From a virus: a stretch of DNA of 43,632 nt. The notes below the pieces were generated by a model. The model was not told where the DNA came from and searched no databases. It saw only the letters and a program-made list of their open reading frames with translations. Location: the IMG/VR virus record IMGVR_UViG_3300021440_000008, positions 1 to 43,632 of that record. One strand, given 5' to 3'. This document shows positions 14,621-22,392 of this stretch, one piece after another. Each line of letters begins with the position of its first letter. Position 1 is the stretch's first letter. Both the position numbers and the translations under genes were made by a program.

Positions 14621-16081
14621 ATGAAAGACATAGCTTCTCGAATGACTATATGGAGAAAGGACCCGGTAAAATTTGTTACCGATGTTTTCGATATAGTACC
14701 TGATGAGTGGCAAAAAGATGCGCTGATAGCTATATCAAAGAATCAACGTGTTGCCATGAAAGCATCTAAAGGTGTTGGTAAGACTGCGATTCTAGCCATG
14801 TCTTCTTGGTGGTTTTTGACCACAAGACTTGACGCAAAGGTTATTGCGACTTCAATTAGTTGGGATAATTTATCAGACGGATTATGGGCTGAGATGAGTA
14901 AGTTTCAGCAAAAATCTGAATTCCTTAAAGAACAATTTACTTGGACTAAGACTAGAATTCAAAGCAACGATAAGCCAGAGACTTGGTTTATGTCAGCACG
15001 TACTTGGTCAAAGTCGTCAAGTTCAGATCAGCAGGCTAATACATTAGCTGGACTTCATGCTGATAATATTATGTTCGTATTAGATGAGTCTGGTGGCATT
15101 CCAAGTGCTGTTATGGCTGCTGCTGATGCGGCGTTAGCGAATGATATTAGGAACGATACAGATGCAAAGATTATCCAAGCTGGTAATCCTACACACTTAT
15201 CTGGGCCATTGTATGAGGCGAGCACTAGAGATCGAGCTATGTGGCACGTTATCGAGATTAGTTCTGATCCTGACAATCCTAAACGATCTCCGCGTGTATC
15301 TATTGAATGGTCTAAACAACAGATTGAAAAGTACGGACGAGATAACCCTTGGGTATTGGTTAACGTATTTGGAGAGTTCCCACCAGCTTCTTTAAATTCA
15401 TTGTTTGGATATGAAAAAGTTAGAGCTGCTATGCATAGAACAATACCAACTGAGAACTTTAATTACTCCCAAAAGCGTATTGGAGTTGACGTTGCAAGAC
15501 AAGGTGATGATTCAACTGTTCTATTCCCGAGGCAGGGACTTATGGCATTTCATCCTGTAGTTATGCGTAATGCGAAGAACACAGATGTTGCATCTCGCGT
15601 GATAATGGCAAAGAACAAGTGGAATTCAGAGGTTGAATACGTTGATGGTACTGGTGGTTTTGGTGGTGGCGTAATAGATATTATGTTGCAACGAGGACAT
15701 AGCCCACAGGAAATACACTTCTCAAGTAAAGCTACTGATCCAAGATACGCAAACAAAAGAGCTGAGATGTATTTCAGAGCTGCCGAGTGGATTGATCGCG
15801 GTGGTTGCTTACCAAAAGATGATGATTTACTTCGAGAGTTGCCGGTTATTGAGTACACGTTTGATAATAAAGGTAGGCTGCTTATTGAGCCAAAGGACGA
15901 GATTAAACTTAAGTTATCAGGAGCAAGTCCTGACAAATCAGATGCTTTCGTATTGACGTTTGCAGATGTTGAAATGGCTTCGAATTTAGGTGAAATTGGA
16001 GTAATCAATAGACTTGCTGCAAACGAGCACAAGAGTAAGAATGTTGGTGAGTATGATCCATTGGACCCAAGTCGATTATGA
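14621..16081 (+). CDS. terL: Terminase large subunit
   Basis: A 486-residue packaging motor that couples ATP hydrolysis to DNA translocation and cuts concatemers. The ATPase has a Walker A-like KASKGVGKT at 47-55 and Walker B IMFVLDE with Asp155/Glu156. The RNase H-like nuclease has the expected acidic triad: GVDVA (Asp290), EYVDGTGG (Asp342) and DKSDAF (Asp441). Length is normal for the family. It follows the shared-domain protein without a gap and overlaps a 35-codon minigene at its end (ATGA). Confidence 0.95.
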   Translation: MKDIASRMTIWRKDPVKFVTDVFDIVPDEWQKDALIAISKNQRVAMKASKGVGKTAILAMSSWWFLTTRLDAKVIATSISWDNLSDGLWAEMSKFQQKSEFLKEQFTWTKTRIQSNDKPETWFMSARTWSKSSSSDQQANTLAGLHADNIMFVLDESGGIPSAVMAAADAALANDIRNDTDAKIIQAGNPTHLSGPLYEASTRDRAMWHVIEISSDPDNPKRSPRVSIEWSKQQIEKYGRDNPWVLVNVFGEFPPASLNSLFGYEKVRAAMHRTIPTENFNYSQKRIGVDVARQGDDSTVLFPRQGLMAFHPVVMRNAKNTDVASRVIMAKNKWNSEVEYVDGTGGFGGGVIDIMLQRGHSPQEIHFSSKATDPRYANKRAEMYFRAAEWIDRGGCLPKDDDLLRELPVIEYTFDNKGRLLIEPKDEIKLKLSGASPDKSDAFVLTFADVEMASNLGEIGVINRLAANEHKSKNVGEYDPLDPSRL

Positions 16082-16185
16082 TTGCTTTACCGACGCTATT
16101 AGATAGCATTTATTTAAAGGCACAAGCTAGCAAATCAGTTCTGATGTTCCAAAATTTAGTGCCAAGGTGGGTTGGGTGGGTATAG
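16078..16185 (+). CDS. Possible minigene between terL and the acetyltransferase
   Basis: A 35-residue frame, starting MIALPTLLDSIYLKAQASKS, whose ATG overlaps the terL stop (ATGA). It ends TRP-Val-Gly-Trp-Val, overlapping the GTG start region of the next gene in another frame. No family is recognised. Support is position and coupling only; without it a gap of about 85 bases would be unoccupied in an otherwise packed operon. Confidence 0.4.
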   Translation: MIALPTLLDSIYLKAQASKSVLMFQNLVPRWVGWV

Positions 16186-16625
16186 TTCTTAGAGATGCCG
16201 TTGTTTCAGATATAGATTGGATACTCGTAGAATTGAAGCAGTTTGCTGAGTTCTATGCATCTAGCCATAGTTTGTTCTCTGATGACGATGGATATAATAG
16301 AACTGTTCTAAAACAATTGATTGAGGGGCATTACTTCATAGTTTCAGAGAACGATGGTATCGTGTCTGGGTTTATTGCTGGCATGATATCGAAGCATTTG
16401 TTTAATCCAAAGATTAGCACAATTACGGAATTGTTTTGGTGGGTTAAGCCAGAATATAGAAGATCTGGTGCCGGTGGTTTGTTACTTCAAGAGTTTACTG
16501 AGTTTGGAAAACAATTTACATGGGTTATTATGACGTTAGAAAACGACTCGCCTGTTAAGCCTGCGTCCATTGTGAAGATGGGATACAAGTTTAAAGAGCA
16601 GAGTTTTATTAAGGAGAATATATAA
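16167..16625 (+). CDS. GNAT-family N-acetyltransferase
   Basis: A 152-residue acetyl-CoA-dependent transferase; the substrate is unknown. The acetyl-CoA-binding motif is visible as VKPEYRRSGAGGLLL (consensus Q/RxxGxG/A), with a preceding beta strand and a C-terminal GYKFKEQSFIK block typical of the fold. There is no ATG start: GTG at 16167 and GTG at 16176 are candidates, the second having AAGG about 8 bases upstream. GNAT genes beside packaging genes are known in several phages and may modify phage or host proteins. The stop overlaps the next start. Confidence 0.85.
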   Translation: MGWVGIVLRDAVVSDIDWILVELKQFAEFYASSHSLFSDDDGYNRTVLKQLIEGHYFIVSENDGIVSGFIAGMISKHLFNPKISTITELFWWVKPEYRRSGAGGLLLQEFTEFGKQFTWVIMTLENDSPVKPASIVKMGYKFKEQSFIKENI

Positions 16626-16951
16626 TGGCTGCGGCATTAGCTGGACCACTTAGTTTGTTATCTGAGAGCTTGAGACGTGCTGGAGAGTTTGCTATGGCTC
16701 CAGAAGAACAACGTCAAAAAGATGATTTAAAGAAAAAAGAAGATGCTGTATTGGCTGAACAAAAGCGTCAGCAAGATGAGCTTGCAGGAATTAAAGCTGC
16801 AAAAGAAACCAAAGACGCTCAAGACGCTATGATTGCAGATAAAAAGAAACTAGCATCTGAAAACTCAGGAAGATCTAGCACATTGTTGGGTGTGTTAAAT
16901 CCAGCAACTAGCGTAGCTCCAACTAAAATTAAAACACTTCTAGGAGAATAG
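16625..16951 (+). CDS. Small coiled-coil protein upstream of portal
   Basis: A 108-residue protein with a long charged helix (residues about 25-75, rich in Lys, Glu, Gln) and a Ser/Thr-rich C-terminus ending in TKIKTLLGE. No family is recognised. The gene fits exactly between the acetyltransferase and the portal, a slot that in related podoviruses holds small head-assembly proteins. A packaging or portal-accessory role is inferred. The short spacer GGAGAATAG before 16952 supplies the portal ribosome site. Confidence 0.65.
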   Translation: MAAALAGPLSLLSESLRRAGEFAMAPEEQRQKDDLKKKEDAVLAEQKRQQDELAGIKAAKETKDAQDAMIADKKKLASENSGRSSTLLGVLNPATSVAPTKIKTLLGE

Positions 16952-18646
16952 ATGCAGCAATCAAAGCGTGAAAAAATAGATTTGCAAGTTGCACAAATGG
17001 AGACTGAGAGATCTAGCTTCATATCTCATTGGAGAGATGTTGCTAAATTCACATCACCTAGAACTGAAAGAATAGACTCATTTGATGTAAATCAGGGTGA
17101 AAAAAGAAATCAAAACATCATTGATGGTTCTGCTGTATTGGCGCTTAGAACTCTTGGTGCTGGCATGATGAGCGGCATTACAAGTCCAGCAAGACCTTGG
17201 TTTCGATTAACTACTCCTGATCCAATGCTATCAGAAATTGAATCAGTTAAGTATTGGTTAGACGATACAGCGAACAGAATGAGATCTGTATATTTAAGAT
17301 CTAATCTGTATAAGGTTTTACCTATTACATATAAAGGGATTGGCAGTTATGCAACTAATGCGTTCTTGGTTGAAGAGGACGAAAGAGAAGTTGTTAGGTT
17401 TGTTCCATTTCTTATTGGCAGTTATTCTATTGCCCAGAATGAGAAAATGGTTGTTGATGTATGGCATCGAAAATTCAGAATGACAGCTAGACAGATCGTT
17501 CAGAAGTTTGGAATGGTTGCAGATAGTCCTAAGTCAATCAATTGGGACAATATCTCAGTTGAGGTTAAGCAAGCATGGGATAACAACAACAAAGAGACAT
17601 GGTTTGATATTGGTCACATTATCCAACCTAATGAGGATTATATTGTTGGCAATCCTCTTGCTAAGTATAAGAAATATTCATCTACATATTACGAGTATGG
17701 TTCACAAGGCTCGACAGGTAGAGATAAGTTCTTATTAGAAGATGGATATGACTACTTCCCGGTATTAGTTCCAAGATGGGAAGTTAACGGAGAGGATAGT
17801 TGGGGCACTAACTGCCCAGCTATGGAAGCGTTAGGAGATAACCAGCAGCTTCAAACTGGCGAGAAGAGATCTCTACAGGCTATTGAGAAGATGATTAACC
17901 CACCAATGATAGCACCTACATCTATGCAGAATAAGCGTATTAGCGCGATTGCAGGAGATATTACATACTCTGATATCAGAGAAGGGCAGTCAGGGATTAG
18001 ATCTATATATGATATCAAGTTTGACATAAATCAACTTGAACAAAAACAACAACAAGTTAGACAGCGTATCTCTAGGTACTTCTTTGAAGACTTGTTCTTG
18101 ATGTTATCTAACTCCGATAGAAGAGAGATTACAGCTCGCGAGATCGAAGAGAGACATGAGGAGAAGTTGTTAGCATTGGGACCAGTGCTTGAGCAATTGA
18201 ATCAAGATCTGTTAGATCCATTGGTTCAGATTACATTTGCAATTATGAACAAAAGAAAGATGTTGCCACCAGCTCCACCGGAGTTACAAGGTCAGGACCT
18301 ACAGATCGAGTATGTGTCGGTAATGGCTCAGGCTCAAAAGCTTGTTGGACTTGGAAGCTTAGAGCGATTTGGTACGATTGTGGCCAATGCTGCTCAGGTT
18401 AATCCATCTATAACTGATAAAGTTGATGGAGATCAGTACATTGATGAAGCTGCAAACATATTAAGTATCCCATCAAGGGTTGTTAAGTCTGACGAGGTAG
18501 TTGCTGGGATTAGAGCGCAGAGACAACAACAAGCTCAAGCTCAAGCTCAAGCTGAACAGATGAAGATGAATGCATCAGCAGCTAAGGACTTAGCACAAAC
18601 TACTCCTAATGATGGTAGTATTCTTAAACAGGTATTGGGGCAATAA
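16952..18646 (+). CDS. Portal (head-to-tail connecting) protein
   Basis: A 564-residue portal that forms the dodecameric DNA gateway at one capsid vertex. It has the sequence character of the podovirus head-tail connector family: an N-terminal FxxxWRDVAKFTSPR segment, an LGAGMMSGITSPARPWF block and a Gln-rich helical region QKQQQVRQRISRYFFEDLF near residue 360. The length is close to T7 gp8 (536). The C-terminus contains a QAQAQAQAEQ tract encoded by a short tandem repeat near 18532-18557. The stop overlaps the Bbp19-like gene start. Confidence 0.92.
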   Translation: MQQSKREKIDLQVAQMETERSSFISHWRDVAKFTSPRTERIDSFDVNQGEKRNQNIIDGSAVLALRTLGAGMMSGITSPARPWFRLTTPDPMLSEIESVKYWLDDTANRMRSVYLRSNLYKVLPITYKGIGSYATNAFLVEEDEREVVRFVPFLIGSYSIAQNEKMVVDVWHRKFRMTARQIVQKFGMVADSPKSINWDNISVEVKQAWDNNNKETWFDIGHIIQPNEDYIVGNPLAKYKKYSSTYYEYGSQGSTGRDKFLLEDGYDYFPVLVPRWEVNGEDSWGTNCPAMEALGDNQQLQTGEKRSLQAIEKMINPPMIAPTSMQNKRISAIAGDITYSDIREGQSGIRSIYDIKFDINQLEQKQQQVRQRISRYFFEDLFLMLSNSDRREITAREIEERHEEKLLALGPVLEQLNQDLLDPLVQITFAIMNKRKMLPPAPPELQGQDLQIEYVSVMAQAQKLVGLGSLERFGTIVANAAQVNPSITDKVDGDQYIDEAANILSIPSRVVKSDEVVAGIRAQRQQQAQAQAQAEQMKMNASAAKDLAQTTPNDGSILKQVLGQ

Positions 18647-18906
18647 TGAGAAAGAACTTAAGTCCAGATGAGATTAAGCAATTAGATCAAGAGGGATTGA
18701 GATTTTTGCTTGAAAATCCGCATGGCAGACGTATCCTATGGAAAGTGATAAGTATGTGTGGTGTCTACAAAAGAAGTGCTGATAACTCTGGTAGTTGGAC
18801 GTATTTCAATGAAGGCGCTAGAAGTGTTGGGCTTAATTTGATAGCTGAGATCTGCGAGGCAAATCCAGAAGGATACATAAAGCTACAACAAGATAATTTA
18901 AAGTAA
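18646..18906 (+). CDS. Bbp19-like virion protein
   Basis: An 86-residue protein matching the family typified by Bordetella phage BPP-1 Bbp19: FLLENPHGRRILWKVI, then SWTYFNEGARSVGL and an EANPEGYIKLQ end. In BPP-1 and relatives this gene likewise follows the portal. The function is not firmly known; a head or neck role is assumed. TAATG coupling with the portal supports co-production. Confidence 0.85.
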   Translation: MRKNLSPDEIKQLDQEGLRFLLENPHGRRILWKVISMCGVYKRSADNSGSWTYFNEGARSVGLNLIAEICEANPEGYIKLQQDNLK

Positions 18907-18926
18907 TGTTTTAGGAGTTAAATAAA

Positions 18927-19601
18927 ATGGTAGATCAAATCATCGAAGACAAAGATAACAAACAAGTTGTAGATGACAATGCTGTTAAGGTTGAAGATAA
19001 ATCCGCTGAGGAAGTTCTCTATCCAGACAAGGACGTTAAGGTAGAAGAAAAGCCAGATGCTAAGGTTGAAGATAAAGCCGAAATAGTTAAGGACGAAGTA
19101 GTTAAAGAAGATAAACCAGAAGCTCAGAAAGTTGATGATGAATTAAAACTCACTGTCAAAGAAGGCTCTGCTCTATCTGAAACTGACATTAGCGCGGTGA
19201 AAGAGTTTGCAAAAGCAAATAAGCTATCGCAGGAGTCAGCTCAGAAGATGTTAGACGAGCGAGAAGGTTTAGTATCTAAGGCTGTTGAATCCATAGTCAC
19301 TAAACAAAACGCCGACCTCAAAGCTAAGACCGATGGCTGGCTAAGTGAGATTAAACAAATCAAATCATTTGATGAAGATTTGAAATTCAATCAACAAGTA
19401 TTAACAGAATACTTTGATCCGGATTTTAAAAAGTTATTGAATGAAACTGGTTTAGGGAATCACCCTTCGCTTTTCAAAGGATTTGCAAAGCTAGGTAAGG
19501 CGATGAATCCACAAAAGTTTGTGAAAGCTCCGCGAGATGCGTCAGCTCCCAAGCTTGAAGACTGGGAAGTATTCTATGGCCCAGACAAAAAATCTAGCTA
19601 A
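18927..19601 (+). CDS. Scaffold protein (putative)
   Basis: A 224-residue, highly charged, acidic protein lying directly before the major capsid gene. The first about 75 residues are low-complexity Glu/Asp/Lys/Val (repeating VEDK/EDKPE motifs). The middle is helical (AVKEFAKANKLSQESAQKML), and the C-terminus (NPQKFVKAPRDASAPKLEDWEVFYG) is like capsid-scaffold tails. Composition, size and position fit an assembly scaffold that is absent from mature heads. No protease motif is visible. Confidence 0.8.
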   Translation: MVDQIIEDKDNKQVVDDNAVKVEDKSAEEVLYPDKDVKVEEKPDAKVEDKAEIVKDEVVKEDKPEAQKVDDELKLTVKEGSALSETDISAVKEFAKANKLSQESAQKMLDEREGLVSKAVESIVTKQNADLKAKTDGWLSEIKQIKSFDEDLKFNQQVLTEYFDPDFKKLLNETGLGNHPSLFKGFAKLGKAMNPQKFVKAPRDASAPKLEDWEVFYGPDKKSS

Positions 19602-19672
19602 CATGGTGTGAGTTAGATTTAAAATTTAATAATATTTTTCTTGCTCCATAACTAGGAGCCGAAAGGTGCAAA

Positions 19673-20668
19673 ATGGCTACTTTAGGTACAAAGAATAATC
19701 TTTTGGACGTTGCTAAGAGATTAGATCCAGATGGTAAGATCGCAAAGATCGTTGAGCTTTTAGCTCAAACAAACGAAATTTTAATGGACATTCCGTTCAA
19801 GGAAGCGAATGAGATGACCTCTCATGTGACTACTGTGCGAACTGGTTTGCCATCAGTTTACTGGCGTAATATCAATCAAGGCGTACAACCTTCTAAATCT
19901 ACAACTGCTCAGGTAAAAGAGGGCATTGGTATGTTAGAGGCTTGGTCTGAGTGCGATATCAAGCTTGCTCAGTTGTCTGGTAACGAGAAAGCATATCGTT
20001 TATCAGAAGCTCAAGCGTTCCTTGAGGCTATGAATCAAGAAGCTGCTCAAACTATCTTCTACGGAAATGCTGCTACAGCTACCGAAGAATTCAATGGTTT
20101 AGCAATTCGTTATTCTAGCTTATCAGCTAATAACGCTCAAAACATTATCGACGCTGGTGGTACTGGTTCAGATAACTCATCTGTTTACTTAGTATGCTGG
20201 GGCGAGAACACTGTCCATGGTGTTTATCCGAAGGGTTCTAAGGCTGGTATCTCTCACGAGGACTTAGGCGCTCAGACCATCGAAAATGCTGGTGGTGTTA
20301 CTGGTGCTCGTATGCGCGTGTATCAGGATAAGTTTAATTGGGATTTAGGTATTGCATTAAAGGACTGGCGCTATGTAGTTCGTATCTGTAATATTGATAT
20401 CTCTAACTTGGTTGCTGGATCTGGTGCAGATTTGTCAAACCAACTTATCAAAGCAGTTCACAGAATCTTTAACAAGAATATGGGCCGATGTGTGTTTTAC
20501 ATGAATCGTACAGTGTTTGAATATCTTGATATTCAGCGCCGCGATGATGTGACTGCTGGTGGTCAATTATCTTATGACTTGGTAGATGGTAAAGCAGTTT
20601 ATGACTTTCGCGGTATCCCTGTGAAGATCGTAGATGCGTTACTTGAAACCGAAGCGCGTGTAACTTAA
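19673..20668 (+). CDS. Major capsid protein (BPP-1/GP7 type)
   Basis: A 331-residue HK97-fold shell protein of the group found in Bordetella phage BPP-1 and relatives. Characteristic blocks include EANEMTSHVTTVRTGLPSVYWR, IYYG-like TIFYGNAATATEEFNGLA, and the conserved AVYDFRGIPVKIVDALLETE end. The 71-base leader (19602-19672) has an AT-rich stretch, a 5-bp hairpin GCTCC/GGAGC (19643-19659) and a downstream GAAAGGTG ribosome site. That leader could aid high expression or RNA processing. The adjacent cement gene and terminator fit a highly expressed capsid unit. Confidence 0.92.
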   Translation: MATLGTKNNLLDVAKRLDPDGKIAKIVELLAQTNEILMDIPFKEANEMTSHVTTVRTGLPSVYWRNINQGVQPSKSTTAQVKEGIGMLEAWSECDIKLAQLSGNEKAYRLSEAQAFLEAMNQEAAQTIFYGNAATATEEFNGLAIRYSSLSANNAQNIIDAGGTGSDNSSVYLVCWGENTVHGVYPKGSKAGISHEDLGAQTIENAGGVTGARMRVYQDKFNWDLGIALKDWRYVVRICNIDISNLVAGSGADLSNQLIKAVHRIFNKNMGRCVFYMNRTVFEYLDIQRRDDVTAGGQLSYDLVDGKAVYDFRGIPVKIVDALLETEARVT

Positions 20669-20697
20669 TAACAATTTAATAAGGAAAGAGGATTAAA

Positions 20698-21114
20698 ATG
20701 ATTTTAGATGCAGACTTACAATTTTCAGATGCTCAGGTAGTTACGGCTACCGCAGCGTCTACAAATTTAATTGATATGGGTTCTATTCGTGATGTGGCTG
20801 TTGGTAAGCCGATGTATGTTATTATCAGTGTTACAACTGCTTTAACAAATACCGGCACTGTCACCATTACTGTTGAGTCAGACGATAACTCTGGTTTCTC
20901 GTCAGCAACAACTCAGCAAACTATTGGTGTGTTGCAAACATCTGCAGCTGGTACGCAGTTGATTGCTCCATTGTATCCAGCAGACAACAATGAGCGATAT
21001 ATGCGCTTAAAGTACACTGTTTCTGGCACTGTATCTACTGGTAACGTAGATGCGTTCTTGTCGGATTCTTACGAGTATGTACCTCACTACGCTGATGCAG
21101 TAGTTATTTCTTAA
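20698..21114 (+). CDS. Capsid cement/decoration protein (Bbp16-like)
   Basis: A 138-residue beta-sandwich-type protein following the capsid gene, as Bbp16 does in BPP-1. Family-like features are an N-terminal FSDAQ segment, VGKPMYVIISV, TVESDDNSGFSSATT and YMRLKYTVSGTVSTGNVDAFLS. It would stabilise the shell from outside as a cement protein. GGAAAGAGG is the ribosome site. A hairpin terminator follows immediately, closing the capsid-cement segment. Confidence 0.85.
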   Translation: MILDADLQFSDAQVVTATAASTNLIDMGSIRDVAVGKPMYVIISVTTALTNTGTVTITVESDDNSGFSSATTQQTIGVLQTSAAGTQLIAPLYPADNNERYMRLKYTVSGTVSTGNVDAFLSDSYEYVPHYADAVVIS

Positions 21115-21119
21115 TAATG

Positions 21120-21152
21120 ATGCGCCGATGGCTTAGGTTGTCGGCGCATTTT
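21120..21152 (+). terminator. Rho-independent terminator after the capsid genes
   Basis: ATGCGCCGA and TCGGCGCAT form a 9-bp perfect GC-rich stem around a 12-base loop, followed by TTTT. It lies between the cement gene stop and the gene at 21172. It could be partial, limiting expression of the downstream tail genes relative to capsid. Confidence 0.85.
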
Positions 21153-21171
21153 AACAACAAATGGAGTTAAA

Positions 21172-21459
21172 ATGTTAGTTAAGGCGCTTAGAATGGGTTA
21201 TTACAATGAGAAGAGGCAACCTGCTGATTCTATATTCAAGTTGGTTGACAAGAAAGTATTTAAACTAGTTGAAGAAAAAAACAAGAAAACTGGTAAGCTT
21301 GAAAAAGTAAAGAAGTTTGAAGTATTAAAAGCATCAGCTCAGTTCTCTGAAAAGTGGATGGAAGCAGTTGATGAATCAGATGTTAAAAAAGAAGTTGTTG
21401 AGAGAGCAGAAGCTTTTGCTGAATCTCAAGCAGCTATTCAAAATGCAGATGTAATCTAG
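21172..21459 (+). CDS. Hypothetical head-tail region protein
   Basis: A 95-residue protein rich in Lys and Glu. The first 40 residues look like a beta domain (VKALRMGYYNEKRQPADSIF), similar in style to short phage proteins that follow the capsid module. The middle has KKTGKLEKVKKFEV, and the C-terminus is helical and acidic. It lies just after the terminator and before the T7 gp11-like gene. Function is unknown; a virion or assembly role is inferred from position. Confidence 0.65.
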   Translation: MLVKALRMGYYNEKRQPADSIFKLVDKKVFKLVEEKNKKTGKLEKVKKFEVLKASAQFSEKWMEAVDESDVKKEVVERAEAFAESQAAIQNADVI

Positions 21460-21476
21460 CAAAGATAGGGGGTTGA

Positions 21477-22082
21477 ATGTCATTCAATACAGAAGTTGGA
21501 AATTTAGCCCTCGGTCATATTGGCGTTAATTACGAAGTAGCTGATTTAGATACTGAGCAATCAAGAGAAGCTAAAGCTATTAGACGTTATTATGATACTT
21601 GTCTTGCTAGTGTGTTGAGAGACTTCCCTTGGGGGTTCTCTACGAAAGTTGCTGATCTGTTGTTGATCGAAGAAGATCCAAACACAGACTGGCTATTTTC
21701 GTATAGATATCCTTCTGATTGTTTGCTTGCTAGAAAGATATTAAGTGGCGTTAATATCACGACAAAGAATGATACGATTGATTTCAAGTTATCGCGAGAT
21801 GTTGGTGGTCGTTTGATAATGACCAATCAAGAAGATGCGGTACTTGAATACACGATGTTAAATACTACGTTCAGCCAAATGCCAGCAGATTTCAAGCTTG
21901 CGTTTAGTTATGCTCTTGCTGTGCTGATAGCTCCTTCGTTAACATCAGGAGATCCGTTTAAAATTAGAAAAGATTGTCAAGCTATGTACGAATCTGAAAT
22001 GTCAAAGGCTAAGGCTAACTCTGCAAATGAGGAAACTATAGGCCCATTGTATGATTCGGAATTTGAAAGAAGTAGGGTGTAA
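21477..22082 (+). CDS. Tail tubular protein A-like (T7 gp11-like adaptor)
   Basis: A 201-residue adaptor, close in length to T7 gp11 (196), that would ring the portal and start the tail. Recognisable features are NLALGHIGV at the N-terminus, YYDTCLASVLRDFPWGF (the conserved AxxxFPW block), YPSDCLLAR, and a helical end with MPADFKLAFSYALAVLIAP. AGGGGG precedes the start. It lies before the staple and nozzle genes, in the usual podovirus order. Confidence 0.85.
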   Translation: MSFNTEVGNLALGHIGVNYEVADLDTEQSREAKAIRRYYDTCLASVLRDFPWGFSTKVADLLLIEEDPNTDWLFSYRYPSDCLLARKILSGVNITTKNDTIDFKLSRDVGGRLIMTNQEDAVLEYTMLNTTFSQMPADFKLAFSYALAVLIAPSLTSGDPFKIRKDCQAMYESEMSKAKANSANEETIGPLYDSEFERSRV

Positions 22083-22083
22083 T

Positions 22084-22392
22084 ATGGTAGATATGAAATT
22101 ATCAGAGATGGATAAAAAAGAAGAGATGCAGGATTCTGTACTCGAGCAGCCTAATTATCCTTACGGATTACGTTTATACATTGATTCTGAAACATACAAA
22201 AAACTTGGACTTAAAGACTGTCAGATAGGCGAGAAGCTACTTATCTCAGGTGTTGGTATGGTTATGTCCGTATCAGCAGAAGAGATGAAGGGTGACGTTA
22301 AAGAAGTATCTGTAAGCGTTCAGATTGTTGATCTAAGTATGGAAAAAGAAAAGTCTGCAAGGTCTAGCGAGTCTGTAATATACGGAGACTAA
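22084..22392 (+). CDS. Capsid staple-like protein
   Basis: A 102-residue protein, start MVDMKLSEMDKKE, with the family block YPYGLRLYIDSE and KLGL, then a beta-rich segment ending SVQIVDLSM. These match proteins annotated as capsid staple in BPP-1-like podoviruses, as I recall them, which bridge neighbouring capsomers. The start at 22084 follows the upstream stop by one base. An earlier in-frame ATG at 22051 lies inside the gp11-like gene and gives a non-family extension. The next gene starts right after its stop. Confidence 0.8.
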   Translation: MVDMKLSEMDKKEEMQDSVLEQPNYPYGLRLYIDSETYKKLGLKDCQIGEKLLISGVGMVMSVSAEEMKGDVKEVSVSVQIVDLSMEKEKSARSSESVIYGD

